Shown: piece by piece, positions 51,858 through 64,000 of the stretch | Position numbering within the stretch: position 1 is the first letter of the stretch | Layout of the letters: each line of letters opens with the position of its first letter | NCBI RefSeq assembly: GCF_000365425.1 | Contig: NZ_AQOV01000002.1 | Span: forward strand, 124,001 to 188,000 | Length of the DNA stretch: 64,000 nucleotides | From: Methylomonas sp. MK1 | GTDB taxonomy: Bacteria > Pseudomonadota > Gammaproteobacteria > Methylococcales > Methylomonadaceae | Reading direction: 5' to 3' | The notes under the pieces: generated by a model | Databases searched by the model: none | Seen by the model: only the letters and a program-made list of their open reading frames with translations | What the model was told of the DNA's origin: nothing | Program-made: the position numbers and the translations under genes

Positions 51858-52982
51858 ATGAAAAATTTTAAGGCTGGTCAAATCGTCCAGCAAACACATT
51901 ATAAAAGCTTCCAGCCAAATACCATTAATCGTGCTTGGGTGTTGGATAACATGGAGTTGATTCAATTGCTGGGGCAGGCGGATCGTGAGCTGGGTAGGCT
52001 GGATATGTATTCGGACTACATCCCTAATATTGATTTATTCATTCGCATGCATGTACTGAAGGAGTCAACTCAATCCAGCAAGATCGAGGGCACGCAGACC
52101 AATATGGAGGAGGCGTTGCTTGAGCAAGAAGATGTTGCACTGGATAAGCGGGATGATTGGGAAGAGGTGCAAAACTATGTGGCTGCGATGAATGAGGCGA
52201 TTGCGAATTTGCAGACTCTCCCCTTTTCAGCTCGCTTAATCCGTGAGACTCATAAAACTTTGATGCAGAGCGTACGCGGCAAGCACAAGCAGCCGGGCGA
52301 GTTTCGGCTAAGCCAGAATTGGATTGGCGGGGCAACGCTGAGCGATGCGGTGTTTGTGCCGCCAGTGCATACGTCCATCAGTGAGCTAATCGGCGATATT
52401 GAACTGTTTGTGCATAACGATGTTCAGTATTTCCCCGAGTTGCTTAAAATTGCCCTGGTGCATTACCAGTTCGAAACCATTCACCCTTTTTTGGACGGCA
52501 ATGGCCGAGTCGGAAGGTTGCTGATTACGCTGTATCTTGTGAGCAAGGGGATATTGAAGAAACCGGTGTTGTATCTGTCGGATTTTTTCGAACGCAATCG
52601 CTCGCTTTATTACGACAATCTAATGCGGGTAAGGGAAAAAAACGACTTGCTGCAATGGTTCAAGTTTTTTCTGGTTGGCGTTATCGAAACCGCACAAAAC
52701 AGCATTACCGCTTTTGACAATATTCTGAAGCTGCAAAAGATTGTGGATAGCCAAGTACAGACCTTGGGCAGCAGAGCTGTCAATGCACAAAAAGTGATTC
52801 ACTACTTGTACCAGCGTCCGATGATCGATGCTTCCAAGGTCGGCGAAGTGGCAGAAATATCCGCAGCTTCGGCGTACAAACTGATTGCTGATTTAGAGCA
52901 GTTTGGCATATTGAAAGAAATCACCGGCGGCAAACGCGGCAAAATGTATCTGTTTGATGACTACTTGCAGCTGTTCAGATAA
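51858..52982 (+). CDS. Fic-domain protein, class II
   Basis: 374 aa from ATG 51858 (GTG 51783 would add 25 unconserved residues). Fic AMP-transferase motif HPFLDGNGRVGRLL near residue 205. The N-terminal inhibitory helix SSKIEG fits the (S/T)xxxE(G/N) motif and marks class II Fic, kept inactive until the helix is released. A C-terminal winged-helix-like part (about 310-370) completes the usual architecture. Element cargo; possible toxin, regulator or anti-phage effector. Confidence 0.9.
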   Translation: MKNFKAGQIVQQTHYKSFQPNTINRAWVLDNMELIQLLGQADRELGRLDMYSDYIPNIDLFIRMHVLKESTQSSKIEGTQTNMEEALLEQEDVALDKRDDWEEVQNYVAAMNEAIANLQTLPFSARLIRETHKTLMQSVRGKHKQPGEFRLSQNWIGGATLSDAVFVPPVHTSISELIGDIELFVHNDVQYFPELLKIALVHYQFETIHPFLDGNGRVGRLLITLYLVSKGILKKPVLYLSDFFERNRSLYYDNLMRVREKNDLLQWFKFFLVGVIETAQNSITAFDNILKLQKIVDSQVQTLGSRAVNAQKVIHYLYQRPMIDASKVGEVAEISAASAYKLIADLEQFGILKEITGGKRGKMYLFDDYLQLFR

Positions 52983-53034
52983 CGATAGGTTTAACCGGGA
53001 AAAAAGGTAAAGAGAAGAAATCCTGAACTAATGC

Positions 53035-53052
53035 CCCCTGTTTTGTCCCCTG
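53035..53052 (+). repeat. Putative integrase arm sites of element 2, right
   Basis: CCCCTGTTTTGTCCCCTG, identical to the core of 40497-40515, located 42 bases before the right attachment repeat. Confidence 0.55.
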
Positions 53053-53093
53053 TTTTTTGTTTTAAGTCCTTAAAGCCTTGTAAATAAAGGCAT

Positions 53094-53119
53094 CAAATAT
53101 TGTTATTCAGAATACCTGA
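53094..53119 (+). repeat. Attachment site of element 2, right
   Basis: Exact 26-bp copy of the apbC 3' end (40360-40385). Beyond it chromosomal sequence resumes with the end of proB. Confidence 0.88.
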
Positions 53120-53162
53120 GATTGATGACAGACGACTTGGCTAGTAGCTAAGTCGCCTGGCC

Positions 53163-55332
<2,170 letters not shown>

Positions 55333-55345
55333 CTACCGGTATAAA

Positions 55346-55376
55346 CAAAAAAGCCCCGCTGAAAACGAGGCTTTTC
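55346..55376 (-). terminator. Terminator between rpmA and obgE
   Basis: Reading the minus strand, AAAAGCCTCG/CGGGGCTTTT-type stem with a TTTTCAG loop and a T run. It likely lowers read-through from the ribosomal protein genes into obgE. Confidence 0.8.
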
Positions 55377-55410
55377 TTTTCAGTTGTGCTAATCAGCACA
55401 GCCAAGAAAT

Positions 55411-55668
55411 TTACGCTGCTGCAATGCTGACGTATTTGCGGTTTTTAGGACCTTTTTCTTCAAAAACCACTTTGCCGTCGACTGTTGCAAACAAGGTGTG
55501 GTCTTTGCCGATTCCGACGTTGGTGCCGGGGTGAAACTGGGTGCCACGTTGACGAACCAGAATGTTGCCGGCTTTAACAACTTGACCGCCAAAACGTTTG
55601 ACACCGAGGCGCTGTGCCTGTGAGTCGCGGCCGTTACGAGTACTACCGCCTGCCTTCTTATGAGCCAT
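55411..55668 (-). CDS. rpmA: 50S ribosomal protein L27
   Basis: 85 aa. It begins [20 protein letters not shown] and has the L27 core [20 protein letters not shown]. It sits at the peptidyl transferase centre and stabilises tRNA. It is 17 bases downstream of rplU. Confidence 0.97.
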   Translation of the reverse strand: MAHKKAGGSTRNGRDSQAQRLGVKRFGGQVVKAGNILVRQRGTQFHPGTNVGIGKDHTLFATVDGKVVFEEKGPKNRKYVSIAAA

Positions 55669-55685
55669 TTCTTATCCTCGTTATA

Positions 55686-55997
55686 TTAAGCAGAAATGCC
55701 AGTAATCTGGATTTCTGTGTAGTATTGACGATGCCCCATTTGTTTCATGTGGTGCTTACGTCTTCTGAATTTAATGATTCTGACTTTTTTGTGTCTACCC
55801 TGGGAAACCACAGTTGCAGTCACTTTGCCGCCTTCGACAAATGGCTGACCTACTTTTATGGAGTCGCCTGATTGGACCATCAGCACTTTGTCGAACTCTA
55901 CGCTGTCGCCTGCGCCCAACTCAAGTTTTTCTATTTTTAAGGTAGTACCCTCTGCGACCCGATACTGTTTACCACCTGTTTGAATTACCGCATACAT
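55686..55997 (-). CDS. rplU: 50S ribosomal protein L21
   Basis: 103 aa from ATG 55997 ([14 protein letters not shown]); the earlier in-frame ATGs add six residues not seen in the family. The ending [20 protein letters not shown] is typical L21. Divergent from ispB across 206 bases (55998-56203) that must hold both promoters. Confidence 0.96.
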   Translation of the reverse strand: MYAVIQTGGKQYRVAEGTTLKIEKLELGAGDSVEFDKVLMVQSGDSIKVGQPFVEGGKVTATVVSQGRHKKVRIIKFRRRKHHMKQMGHRQYYTEIQITGISA

Positions 55998-56203
55998 CAG
56001 CGTAAGCTCCATCAAGCATAATCTGTTAATAGTGAACAGAGGATTATATTTTTTATTTAAGCCACAGTCAAACTAAAATTCCAGGAGAAACCTGCTGTCC
56101 AGCAGGTGTATGCGGGAAGTACTATTGACACTACTCGGTATTCTTCATAGCATGACCGGTTATTCACGTTATGCGCTACCGAGCGACAAGTTCACAACAT
56201 CAC

Positions 56204-57208
56204 ATGATAGCTAAAGTTTCAACGCCAGCGTCAGTCACTATAGACTTCGATTCCATCAAAAATTTAACCAGTGCGGAAACTCAAGCCGTCGACCAGTTGA
56301 TTTTAGAGGAACTGAGTTCCGATGTTGTGCTGATTAATCAAATTGGACATTACATAATCGGTAATGGCGGAAAAAGATTGCGACCGATGCTGTTGCTGTT
56401 GGCGGCAAAAGCCTTGGGTAAGGTTGATGATCACCATCTGATCTTAGCGGCGGTGATCGAATTCATCCATACTGCAACCTTATTGCACGACGATGTGGTC
56501 GACGAATCGGCTCTGCGGCGCGGCAAAGAGTCGGCCAACGCTGTGTGGGGTAACGCCGCAAGCGTGCTGGTAGGCGACTATTTGTACTCCAGTGCCTTCG
56601 AAATGATGGTCCGCACCGATAATATGCGGGTGATGGCGATTATGTCCAAAACCACCACCGCGATTGCCGAGGGCGAGGTATTGCAATTATTGAATTGCAA
56701 TAATCCGGAGACCAGCGAAGCCAGGTATTTAGAAGTTATCGCCCGCAAAACCGCCATTTTGTTCAGTACGGCCACCCGCTTGGCAGCAGTCGTTTCGGCG
56801 ACGGACCCAGCTACGGAAGAAGCGTTGGCGGTTTATGGTCAGCAATTGGGTGTGGCGTTTCAGTTGATAGACGATGCATTGGATTACAAGGCCACCAGCG
56901 AAGAGCTGGGTAAAAACTTGGGTGATGACTTGGCTGAAGGTAAGCCGACCCTGCCGTTAATTTATGCCATCCAGCACGGCAACGAGCAGCAAGCCAAAAT
57001 TGTGGTAGATGCGATTAGGCAAGGCTCGCGTGATGCGTTTAACGAGGTCTACGAAGTCGTCAAAGCCACTAACGCCATCGAGTATACCGAGCAATGCGCC
57101 GACAGGGCAGCAGAGCAGGCGATTGCAGCATTGCAATGCTTGCCAGATTCCGAATACAAGCAGGCCCTTGAAGAGCTGGCGCGCTTCTCTGTGCAACGCA
57201 GTCACTGA
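56204..57208 (+). CDS. ispB: Octaprenyl diphosphate synthase
   Basis: 334 aa from ATG 56204 (MIAKVSTPASV); ATG 56171 is an alternative giving 345 aa. A trans-prenyltransferase that makes the ubiquinone side chain. First Asp-rich motif LLHDDVVDES (about 95-105), second QLIDDALDYK (about 225-234), and GGKRLRP for pyrophosphate binding. The chain length is assigned from the rplU/ispB neighbourhood. Confidence 0.93.
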   Translation: MIAKVSTPASVTIDFDSIKNLTSAETQAVDQLILEELSSDVVLINQIGHYIIGNGGKRLRPMLLLLAAKALGKVDDHHLILAAVIEFIHTATLLHDDVVDESALRRGKESANAVWGNAASVLVGDYLYSSAFEMMVRTDNMRVMAIMSKTTTAIAEGEVLQLLNCNNPETSEARYLEVIARKTAILFSTATRLAAVVSATDPATEEALAVYGQQLGVAFQLIDDALDYKATSEELGKNLGDDLAEGKPTLPLIYAIQHGNEQQAKIVVDAIRQGSRDAFNEVYEVVKATNAIEYTEQCADRAAEQAIAALQCLPDSEYKQALEELARFSVQRSH

Positions 57209-57212
57209 CGGT

Positions 57213-57617
57213 TTATAGCTTATCCTGCATAGCAGTTAATTGCTGGATTGACGACAGTAGCGGCGAATACAGTTTTTCGATTTTATCGAGCAACTGTTGA
57301 AAAAATTCACCTACTTCGTTCGATTCTTGATCAGCATGAACTGCAAACAGCCGTTGTTCCAGTGTGCTGATCGGATCACTATCAATCAGCTCATCCAATA
57401 TCTCGAGTATTTCCGATTCTGCCAAAGTGGCGTTGAATTCTGCTTTTTTTAAGCCGGCTAATTGTTGGTTTAATGTCTCGATGTTTGTTTTTAGGCTTAG
57501 CGCCAGTTCATGTGTGTCTGCAAGCAAGGTTAAATCGCTGGTCAATCGTGCTAAATGATTTGCTGAGTCCTGTATGTCGTTTAATAGGCGTTTGCTTTGT
57601 TTTTTTAGGGATGCCAT
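57213..57617 (-). CDS. Coiled-coil hypothetical protein
   Basis: 134 aa, almost wholly helical, with heptad-like Leu/Ile spacing (about 10-60 and 95-130); acidic in the middle. No recognised family. Convergent with ispB, four bases apart. The 200 bases beyond its start contain a hairpin CTTATAAAACCCATTGTTTT/ATAAG around 57720-57746. Confidence 0.6.
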   Translation of the reverse strand: MASLKKQSKRLLNDIQDSANHLARLTSDLTLLADTHELALSLKTNIETLNQQLAGLKKAEFNATLAESEILEILDELIDSDPISTLEQRLFAVHADQESNEVGEFFQQLLDKIEKLYSPLLSSIQQLTAMQDKL

Positions 57618-57817
57618 GTTTTCTCCTGGTTTTTTCCGTACGTTGATTGCTGTGGCTGCATAGGTTCTGGCTTAGAGGCGAAGCCTTATGATAGCAAGAG
57701 TGTTGGGAGTGATTGATCGGCTTATAAAACCCATTGTTTTATAAGCTTTTTGCGCCTTGGGAGCTTGGCGTCGCGCTTGCAATTGGCTCGATTATCATTT
57801 AACTTAGCAAGTCACCT

Positions 57818-59824
<2,007 letters not shown>

Positions 59825-60022
59825 TTCACGCCTCATTCGTCAGTGGTGCGGTTCTGCATCGCTGACGGCTTCAAGTGTTCGCCTGCTTCAAACGATTGCC
59901 CGGCGGCATCACGATACAACCGTGTTAAAGTCTTAAGCATGGCTTGATGAGTTTGGATAAAATCCTTACTTCATCTATAGTTGCAGCACATAGTTGCAGT
60001 AAAACCAATCCAGACTTTTTTC

Positions 60023-61738
60023 ATGGCGACAGTACCTTCTAACATCCATTTCAGCGGCTTGGTCAAATGCCTGATTCAGAAAGGTTTGTTGACCGAGGAA
60101 TCGGCGGCGACCTGCCTACAGGAGGCGCAGAAGCGCAAACAAGCGTTTATAAGCTATTTGGTTGAGCATAAGTACGCGGACAGCAAAACCGTGGCCACGC
60201 TGGCTTCGGCGGAGTTTGGTGTTCCGTTTTTCGATCTGGACGCGATAGATCCGTCATTTCTGCCAATCAAGCTGGTCAGCGAGAAATTGATTCGCCAGCA
60301 TCACGCCTTACCTTTATTCAAGCGCGGCAATCGCTTGTTTGTCGCAACCGCCGATCCGACCAATTTTCAGGCGCTGGACGAGATCAAATTCCATACCCGG
60401 CACAATACCGAAAATATTCTGGTTGAAGAAGACAAGCTGATCCGAATGATAGACACGGCACTGGAAGCTGCCGATACGTCGATGAAGGATCTGTTGGACG
60501 ACGATCTGGACAATATCGATATTTCCGCAGGAGACGAAGCTAAGCCCGCCGACGAGGGGATGGGCTCGGATATTGACGACGCGCCTATCGTTCGCTTTGT
60601 GAATAAGATTTTGCTGGATTCAATCAAGCGCGGGGTGTCGGATATCCACATGGAGCCCTTCGAGAAAAAATTCCGCATCCGCTTTCGTGCCGACGGTATT
60701 TTATCGGAGGTAGCCAGTCCGCCGGTGGGGATTGCTAACCGGATTATTTCCAGGCTGAAAGTCATGTCCAGAATGGACATCGCCGAACGCCGGGTGCCGC
60801 AAGACGGCCGGATCAAGATGCAGATTTCCAAGAATCGGGCGATCGATTTTCGGGTTAACACTTGTCCGACGTTGTTCGGTGAAAAAGTGGTGCTGCGGAT
60901 TCTCGATCCCACCAGTGCGCAGATCGGTATCGAGAAGCTCGGTTTCGAGCCGGAACAGCAGAAAAACTTTTTGGAGGCGATTCACAAGCCTTACGGCATG
61001 GTGTTGGTCACCGGGCCGACCGGTAGCGGTAAAACCGTATCGCTGTATACCGGGCTGAATATTTTGAACAGCATTGAAACCAATATTTCCACTGCCGAAG
61101 ATCCGGTAGAGATCACCGTGGAAGGCATCAACCAGGTCAATGTCAATCCAAAAGCCGGCCTGACCTTTGCCGAGGCGCTGCGGGCGTTTTTGCGGCAAGA
61201 CCCGGACATCATTATGGTCGGCGAGATTCGCGACTTGGAAACCGCCAGCATCGCGGTCAAGGCTGCGCAAACCGGTCATATGGTGTTATCTACGCTGCAC
61301 ACCAATGATGCGCCGCAAACTATCAACCGTCTGGTGCAGATGGGCATAGAGCCTTTCAATATCGTTTCGGCGGTGGTGTTGATTATGGCGCAGCGGCTGG
61401 CCCGGCGCTTGTGTGAGCATTGCAAGCAAGAAGTCGATTACCCTGAAAGTGCCTTGCTGTCGGCTGGGTTTAAGCAGGAAGAAATCGGTACGTTCAAAGT
61501 CTACGGCCCGGTGGGTTGTGAACATTGCAATAACGGTTACAAGGGCAGGGTGGGTATCTATCAGGTGATGCCTATCACTGAAAAAATGCGCGCGCTGATT
61601 TTGAACGGCGGCAACTCCATGCAAATGGCGGAATTGTCGAAAAGTGAAGGGATTAACGATTTAAGAATGTCCGGGCTGTTAAAAATCAAGCAAGGCATTA
61701 CCTCGCTGCAAGAAATTGACCGGGTCACCAAGGAATAA
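60023..61738 (+). CDS. pilB: Type IV pilus assembly ATPase PilB
   Basis: 571 aa from ATG 60023. A MshE/T2SSE N-terminal domain (about 20-160) is followed by a secretion ATPase with Walker A GPTGSGKTVSLY near residue 332. The Asp box is EDPVEITVEG, and Walker B DPDIIMVGEIRD lies near 395. The zinc tetracysteine is CEHCKQE ... CEHCNNGY. It powers pilus extension. The first gene of pilB-pilC-pilD. Confidence 0.96.
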   Translation: MATVPSNIHFSGLVKCLIQKGLLTEESAATCLQEAQKRKQAFISYLVEHKYADSKTVATLASAEFGVPFFDLDAIDPSFLPIKLVSEKLIRQHHALPLFKRGNRLFVATADPTNFQALDEIKFHTRHNTENILVEEDKLIRMIDTALEAADTSMKDLLDDDLDNIDISAGDEAKPADEGMGSDIDDAPIVRFVNKILLDSIKRGVSDIHMEPFEKKFRIRFRADGILSEVASPPVGIANRIISRLKVMSRMDIAERRVPQDGRIKMQISKNRAIDFRVNTCPTLFGEKVVLRILDPTSAQIGIEKLGFEPEQQKNFLEAIHKPYGMVLVTGPTGSGKTVSLYTGLNILNSIETNISTAEDPVEITVEGINQVNVNPKAGLTFAEALRAFLRQDPDIIMVGEIRDLETASIAVKAAQTGHMVLSTLHTNDAPQTINRLVQMGIEPFNIVSAVVLIMAQRLARRLCEHCKQEVDYPESALLSAGFKQEEIGTFKVYGPVGCEHCNNGYKGRVGIYQVMPITEKMRALILNGGNSMQMAELSKSEGINDLRMSGLLKIKQGITSLQEIDRVTKE

Positions 61739-61740
61739 AC

Positions 61741-62958
61741 ATGGCAAAGCAAGAAGAGCAAATCGAGTTTAATTGGGACGGTTTCGATAGGCAAAACAAG
61801 AAAACCAAAGGCACCATCAGCGCCAAGAGCGAGGTGATTGCCCGCGCCGAATTAAGGCGGATGGGTATCCGGGTAGTCGGTATCAAAGCCAAATCCAAGC
61901 CCTTGTTCGGTGCCAGAGTGCAGAAAATTACGCCCGGCGACATCGCGGTGTTCGCCAGACAGTTGGCGACGATGCTAGCCGCAGGTGTGCCCTTGGTGCA
62001 ATCTTTCGACATCATCGGCAAGGGGCACGACAATGCCAGCATGTCGGAATTGCTGCTATCGATAAAAACGGATGTTGAAGGCGGCGATACTCTGGCGCAG
62101 GCCCTGAGCCGCAAGCCGCTCTATTTCGACGCCTTGTTCTGCAATCTGGTTGAGGCCGGCGAACATGCCGGGGTATTGGAAACCTTGTTGGACAAGATTG
62201 CCACTTACAAGGAAAAAACCGAATCGATCAAAAAGAAAGTCAAAAAAGCCTTGACCTACCCAATTGCGGTATTGGTCGTAGCGTTTATCGTGACCGCGAT
62301 TTTGCTGATTTTTGTGGTGCCGGTATTCGAGGATTTGTTTAAAGGTTTCGGTGCCGATTTGCCGGCCTTTACTCAGTTCGTCATCGAGCTGTCGGCTTGG
62401 GTACAGGAATGGTGGTGGGCAGTGGTAGGCGTGATCGTTGCCGTTGCTTATACCTTTAGCTACTTTAAAAAGCGCTCCAAAGCGTTTAACCACTTTCTGG
62501 ATAAGACCCTGCTGAAGATTCCGGTGGTGGGTATGATTCTGGAAAAATCGGCCATCGCCCGTTTCGCCAGAACGCTGTCCACCATGTCGGCGGCTGGCGT
62601 GCCCTTGGTAGAAGCCTTGGTTTCGGTAGCCGGTGCCTGCGGCAATATTTTGTTCTATGAAGCAGTGATGAAGGTGCGAGACGACGTATCCACTGGTCAA
62701 CAATTGAAGTTTGCCTTGGAGACGACCGGTATGTTTCCGAATATGGTGGTGCAGATGGTGGCGATCGGCGAGGAATCCGGTTCCATTGATGCGATGCTGG
62801 ATAAAGTCGCCGACTTTTACGAAGAAGAAGTCGATAACCTAGTCGATAACTTGAGCAGTTTGATGGAGCCCATCATCATGGTGATCTTGGGTATCCTGGT
62901 CGGCGGTTTGATCGTCGCGATGTATCTGCCTATCTTCAAGCTGGGCGCGGCTATTTAG
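61741..62958 (+). CDS. pilC: Type IV pilus inner-membrane platform PilC
   Basis: 405 aa with duplicated T2SSF domains (about 70-190 and 275-395) and three membrane helices (about 180-205, 220-240, 375-400). Motifs include FARQLATMLAAGVPLVQSF and the mirrored FARTLSTMSAAGVPLVEAL. Two bases after pilB. Confidence 0.96.
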   Translation: MAKQEEQIEFNWDGFDRQNKKTKGTISAKSEVIARAELRRMGIRVVGIKAKSKPLFGARVQKITPGDIAVFARQLATMLAAGVPLVQSFDIIGKGHDNASMSELLLSIKTDVEGGDTLAQALSRKPLYFDALFCNLVEAGEHAGVLETLLDKIATYKEKTESIKKKVKKALTYPIAVLVVAFIVTAILLIFVVPVFEDLFKGFGADLPAFTQFVIELSAWVQEWWWAVVGVIVAVAYTFSYFKKRSKAFNHFLDKTLLKIPVVGMILEKSAIARFARTLSTMSAAGVPLVEALVSVAGACGNILFYEAVMKVRDDVSTGQQLKFALETTGMFPNMVVQMVAIGEESGSIDAMLDKVADFYEEEVDNLVDNLSSLMEPIIMVILGILVGGLIVAMYLPIFKLGAAI

Positions 62959-63031
62959 TTTTGCTACTCCCCGGCGCTCGTTATCGTTGCGCCGAGCGCC
63001 GGGGCCGAATTACAGACATCCTCTCTTCCTC

Positions 63032-63898
63032 ATGGTTTTTGCCACTCTACAACAATATCCGCTTTTTCTGATCGGCGTCGTTTGCGTACTGGGCCTGTTG
63101 GTCGGCAGCTTTCTAAACGTGGTGATCTACCGTTTGCCGGTGATGATGCAGGCAGGTTGGCGCCGAGAATGCCACGAATACTTGCAACTGCCGCATGCCG
63201 AAGCAACCGAAGTGTTCAACCTGATGTTGCCGGCCTCGCATTGCCCATCTTGCAAAACCGAAATCAAAGCCTATCAGAATATTCCGGTCATCAGTTATCT
63301 GTTGTTGGGTGGTAGATGTGGACATTGCCGGGTGAAAATCGCCATTCGTTATCCGCTTATCGAGGCGTTTACCGGTCTGTGCTCTGCGGTACTGGCTTGG
63401 CATTTCGGATACGGCTGGGCTTTAGCGTTTGCATTGCCGTTGACTTGGTGTTTGATTGCATTGAGTTTTATCGACATTGATCAGCAATTGTTACCGGATT
63501 CGATCACGCTGCCGATGCTGTGGCTGGGTCTGCTGTTAAGCCTGTTTGATATTTACACGAATAGCCACGACGCGATTATTGGTGCGGTGGCAGGCTATTT
63601 GAGTCTGTGGAGCGTTTATCAGCTGTTCAAATTGCTGACCGGCAAGGAAGGCATGGGCTATGGCGATTTCAAACTGCTGGCGCTGTTCGGTGCCTGGCTG
63701 GGCTGGCAATATCTGCCGCTGATTATTCTATTGTCATCGTTGGTGGGCGCCGTCATCGGCATCGCGATGATCGTGTTCGGCAAACGCGATGCCGGCAAAC
63801 CAATTCCATTTGGGCCTTATCTGGCCATGGCCGGCTGGCTGGCGATGCTGTTCGGGCCGGAGATGAATGCCTTATATCTGCATATTGCCGGTCTGTAG
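63032..63898 (+). CDS. pilD: Prepilin peptidase/methyltransferase PilD
   Basis: 288 aa from ATG 63032. The zinc tetracysteine is CPSC and CGHC (about residues 72 and 97). Catalytic Asp are in FIDIDQQLLPD (about 150) and GYGDFKLL (about 210), the GxGD protease site. Seven or eight hydrophobic segments. It cleaves and N-methylates prepilins. A hairpin CCGGCGCTC/GAGCGCCGG lies at 62971-63003 after pilC and may act as a processing or termination signal. Confidence 0.95.
   Translation: MVFATLQQYPLFLIGVVCVLGLLVGSFLNVVIYRLPVMMQAGWRRECHEYLQLPHAEATEVFNLMLPASHCPSCKTEIKAYQNIPVISYLLLGGRCGHCRVKIAIRYPLIEAFTGLCSAVLAWHFGYGWALAFALPLTWCLIALSFIDIDQQLLPDSITLPMLWLGLLLSLFDIYTNSHDAIIGAVAGYLSLWSVYQLFKLLTGKEGMGYGDFKLLALFGAWLGWQYLPLIILLSSLVGAVIGIAMIVFGKRDAGKPIPFGPYLAMAGWLAMLFGPEMNALYLHIAGL

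Positions 63899-64000
<102 letters not shown>

Larger units (their letters stand above)
40386..53119. mobile_element. Integrated element 2 in apbC, phage-satellite-like
   Basis: 12.7 kb bounded by the 26-bp repeats. Plus-strand order: P4-type integrase, AlpA-like regulator, helix-turn-helix protein, 136-aa unknown, RepA-like ATPase, DEAD/DEAH helicase, nuclease, small proteins, DUF5681 protein and a 358-aa coiled-coil protein. Then come a minus-strand secreted/membrane gene, a C4-type antisense RNA with its 234-aa target, an HNH relic and a Fic protein. There is no terminase, capsid or conjugation gene. Likely a satellite dependent on a helper phage; this is inference from gene content. Confidence 0.85.

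Overview
This window looks like the chromosome of a gammaproteobacterium, most likely a Methylomonas-type methanotroph of the Methylococcales. That placement is inference from protein character and gene order (hisBHAF-hisI, rplU-rpmA-obgE-proB divergent from ispB, pilBCD-coaE); no methane oxidation gene is present.

Layout. 1-5931: 3' part of pepN, then hisB, hisH, hisA, hisF, hisI and a tRNA-Thr(CGT). 5934-14045: an 8.1-kb integrated element in the 3' end of that tRNA, bounded by a 51-bp direct repeat. It has a tyrosine integrase, a RelBE-type toxin-antitoxin pair, an AlpA-like regulator, a Toprim primase and an IS21-family insertion that joins two truncated phage-type genes. 14286-17122: fatty acid desaturase, a small protein, a DUF805 membrane protein and a membrane-anchored J-domain protein. 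17340-29586: a complete type I-E CRISPR-Cas locus (cas3, cse1, cse2, cas7, cas5, cas6e, cas1, cas2 and a roughly 3-kb array). It is interrupted by a hairpin cluster, a HicB-like gene, the relic tail of a second cas6e and an 11-unit 21-bp tandem repeat. 29807-40385: a ParB-N-terminus-like miniprotein, tRNA-Arg(CCG), an RnfB-like ferredoxin, metG, small exported proteins, a CBS-GAF-GGDEF-EAL protein, an L,D-transpeptidase and mrp/apbC. 40386-53119: a 12.7-kb phage-satellite-like island in the 3' end of mrp, bounded by a 26-bp direct repeat. 53163-64000: proB, obgE, rpmA, rplU, ispB, a TPP riboswitch with thiC, pilB, pilC, pilD and the start of coaE.

The most interesting signal is in the second island. 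The leader of a 234-aa gene of unknown function (50543-51247) carries a C4-type antisense RNA locus. An RNA closed by a 10-bp stem holds two short segments complementary to two pairs of target boxes, one pair upstream and one pair over the ribosome binding site of the gene. This is the architecture of phage P1/P7 c4 control and suggests the 234-aa protein is the element's tightly repressed switch, such as an antirepressor.

Other leads are the patchwork cas locus, a secreted/membrane cargo gene apparently split by a frameshift, the IS21 junction without target duplication, and a degraded block inside the CRISPR array that may be an assembly fault.
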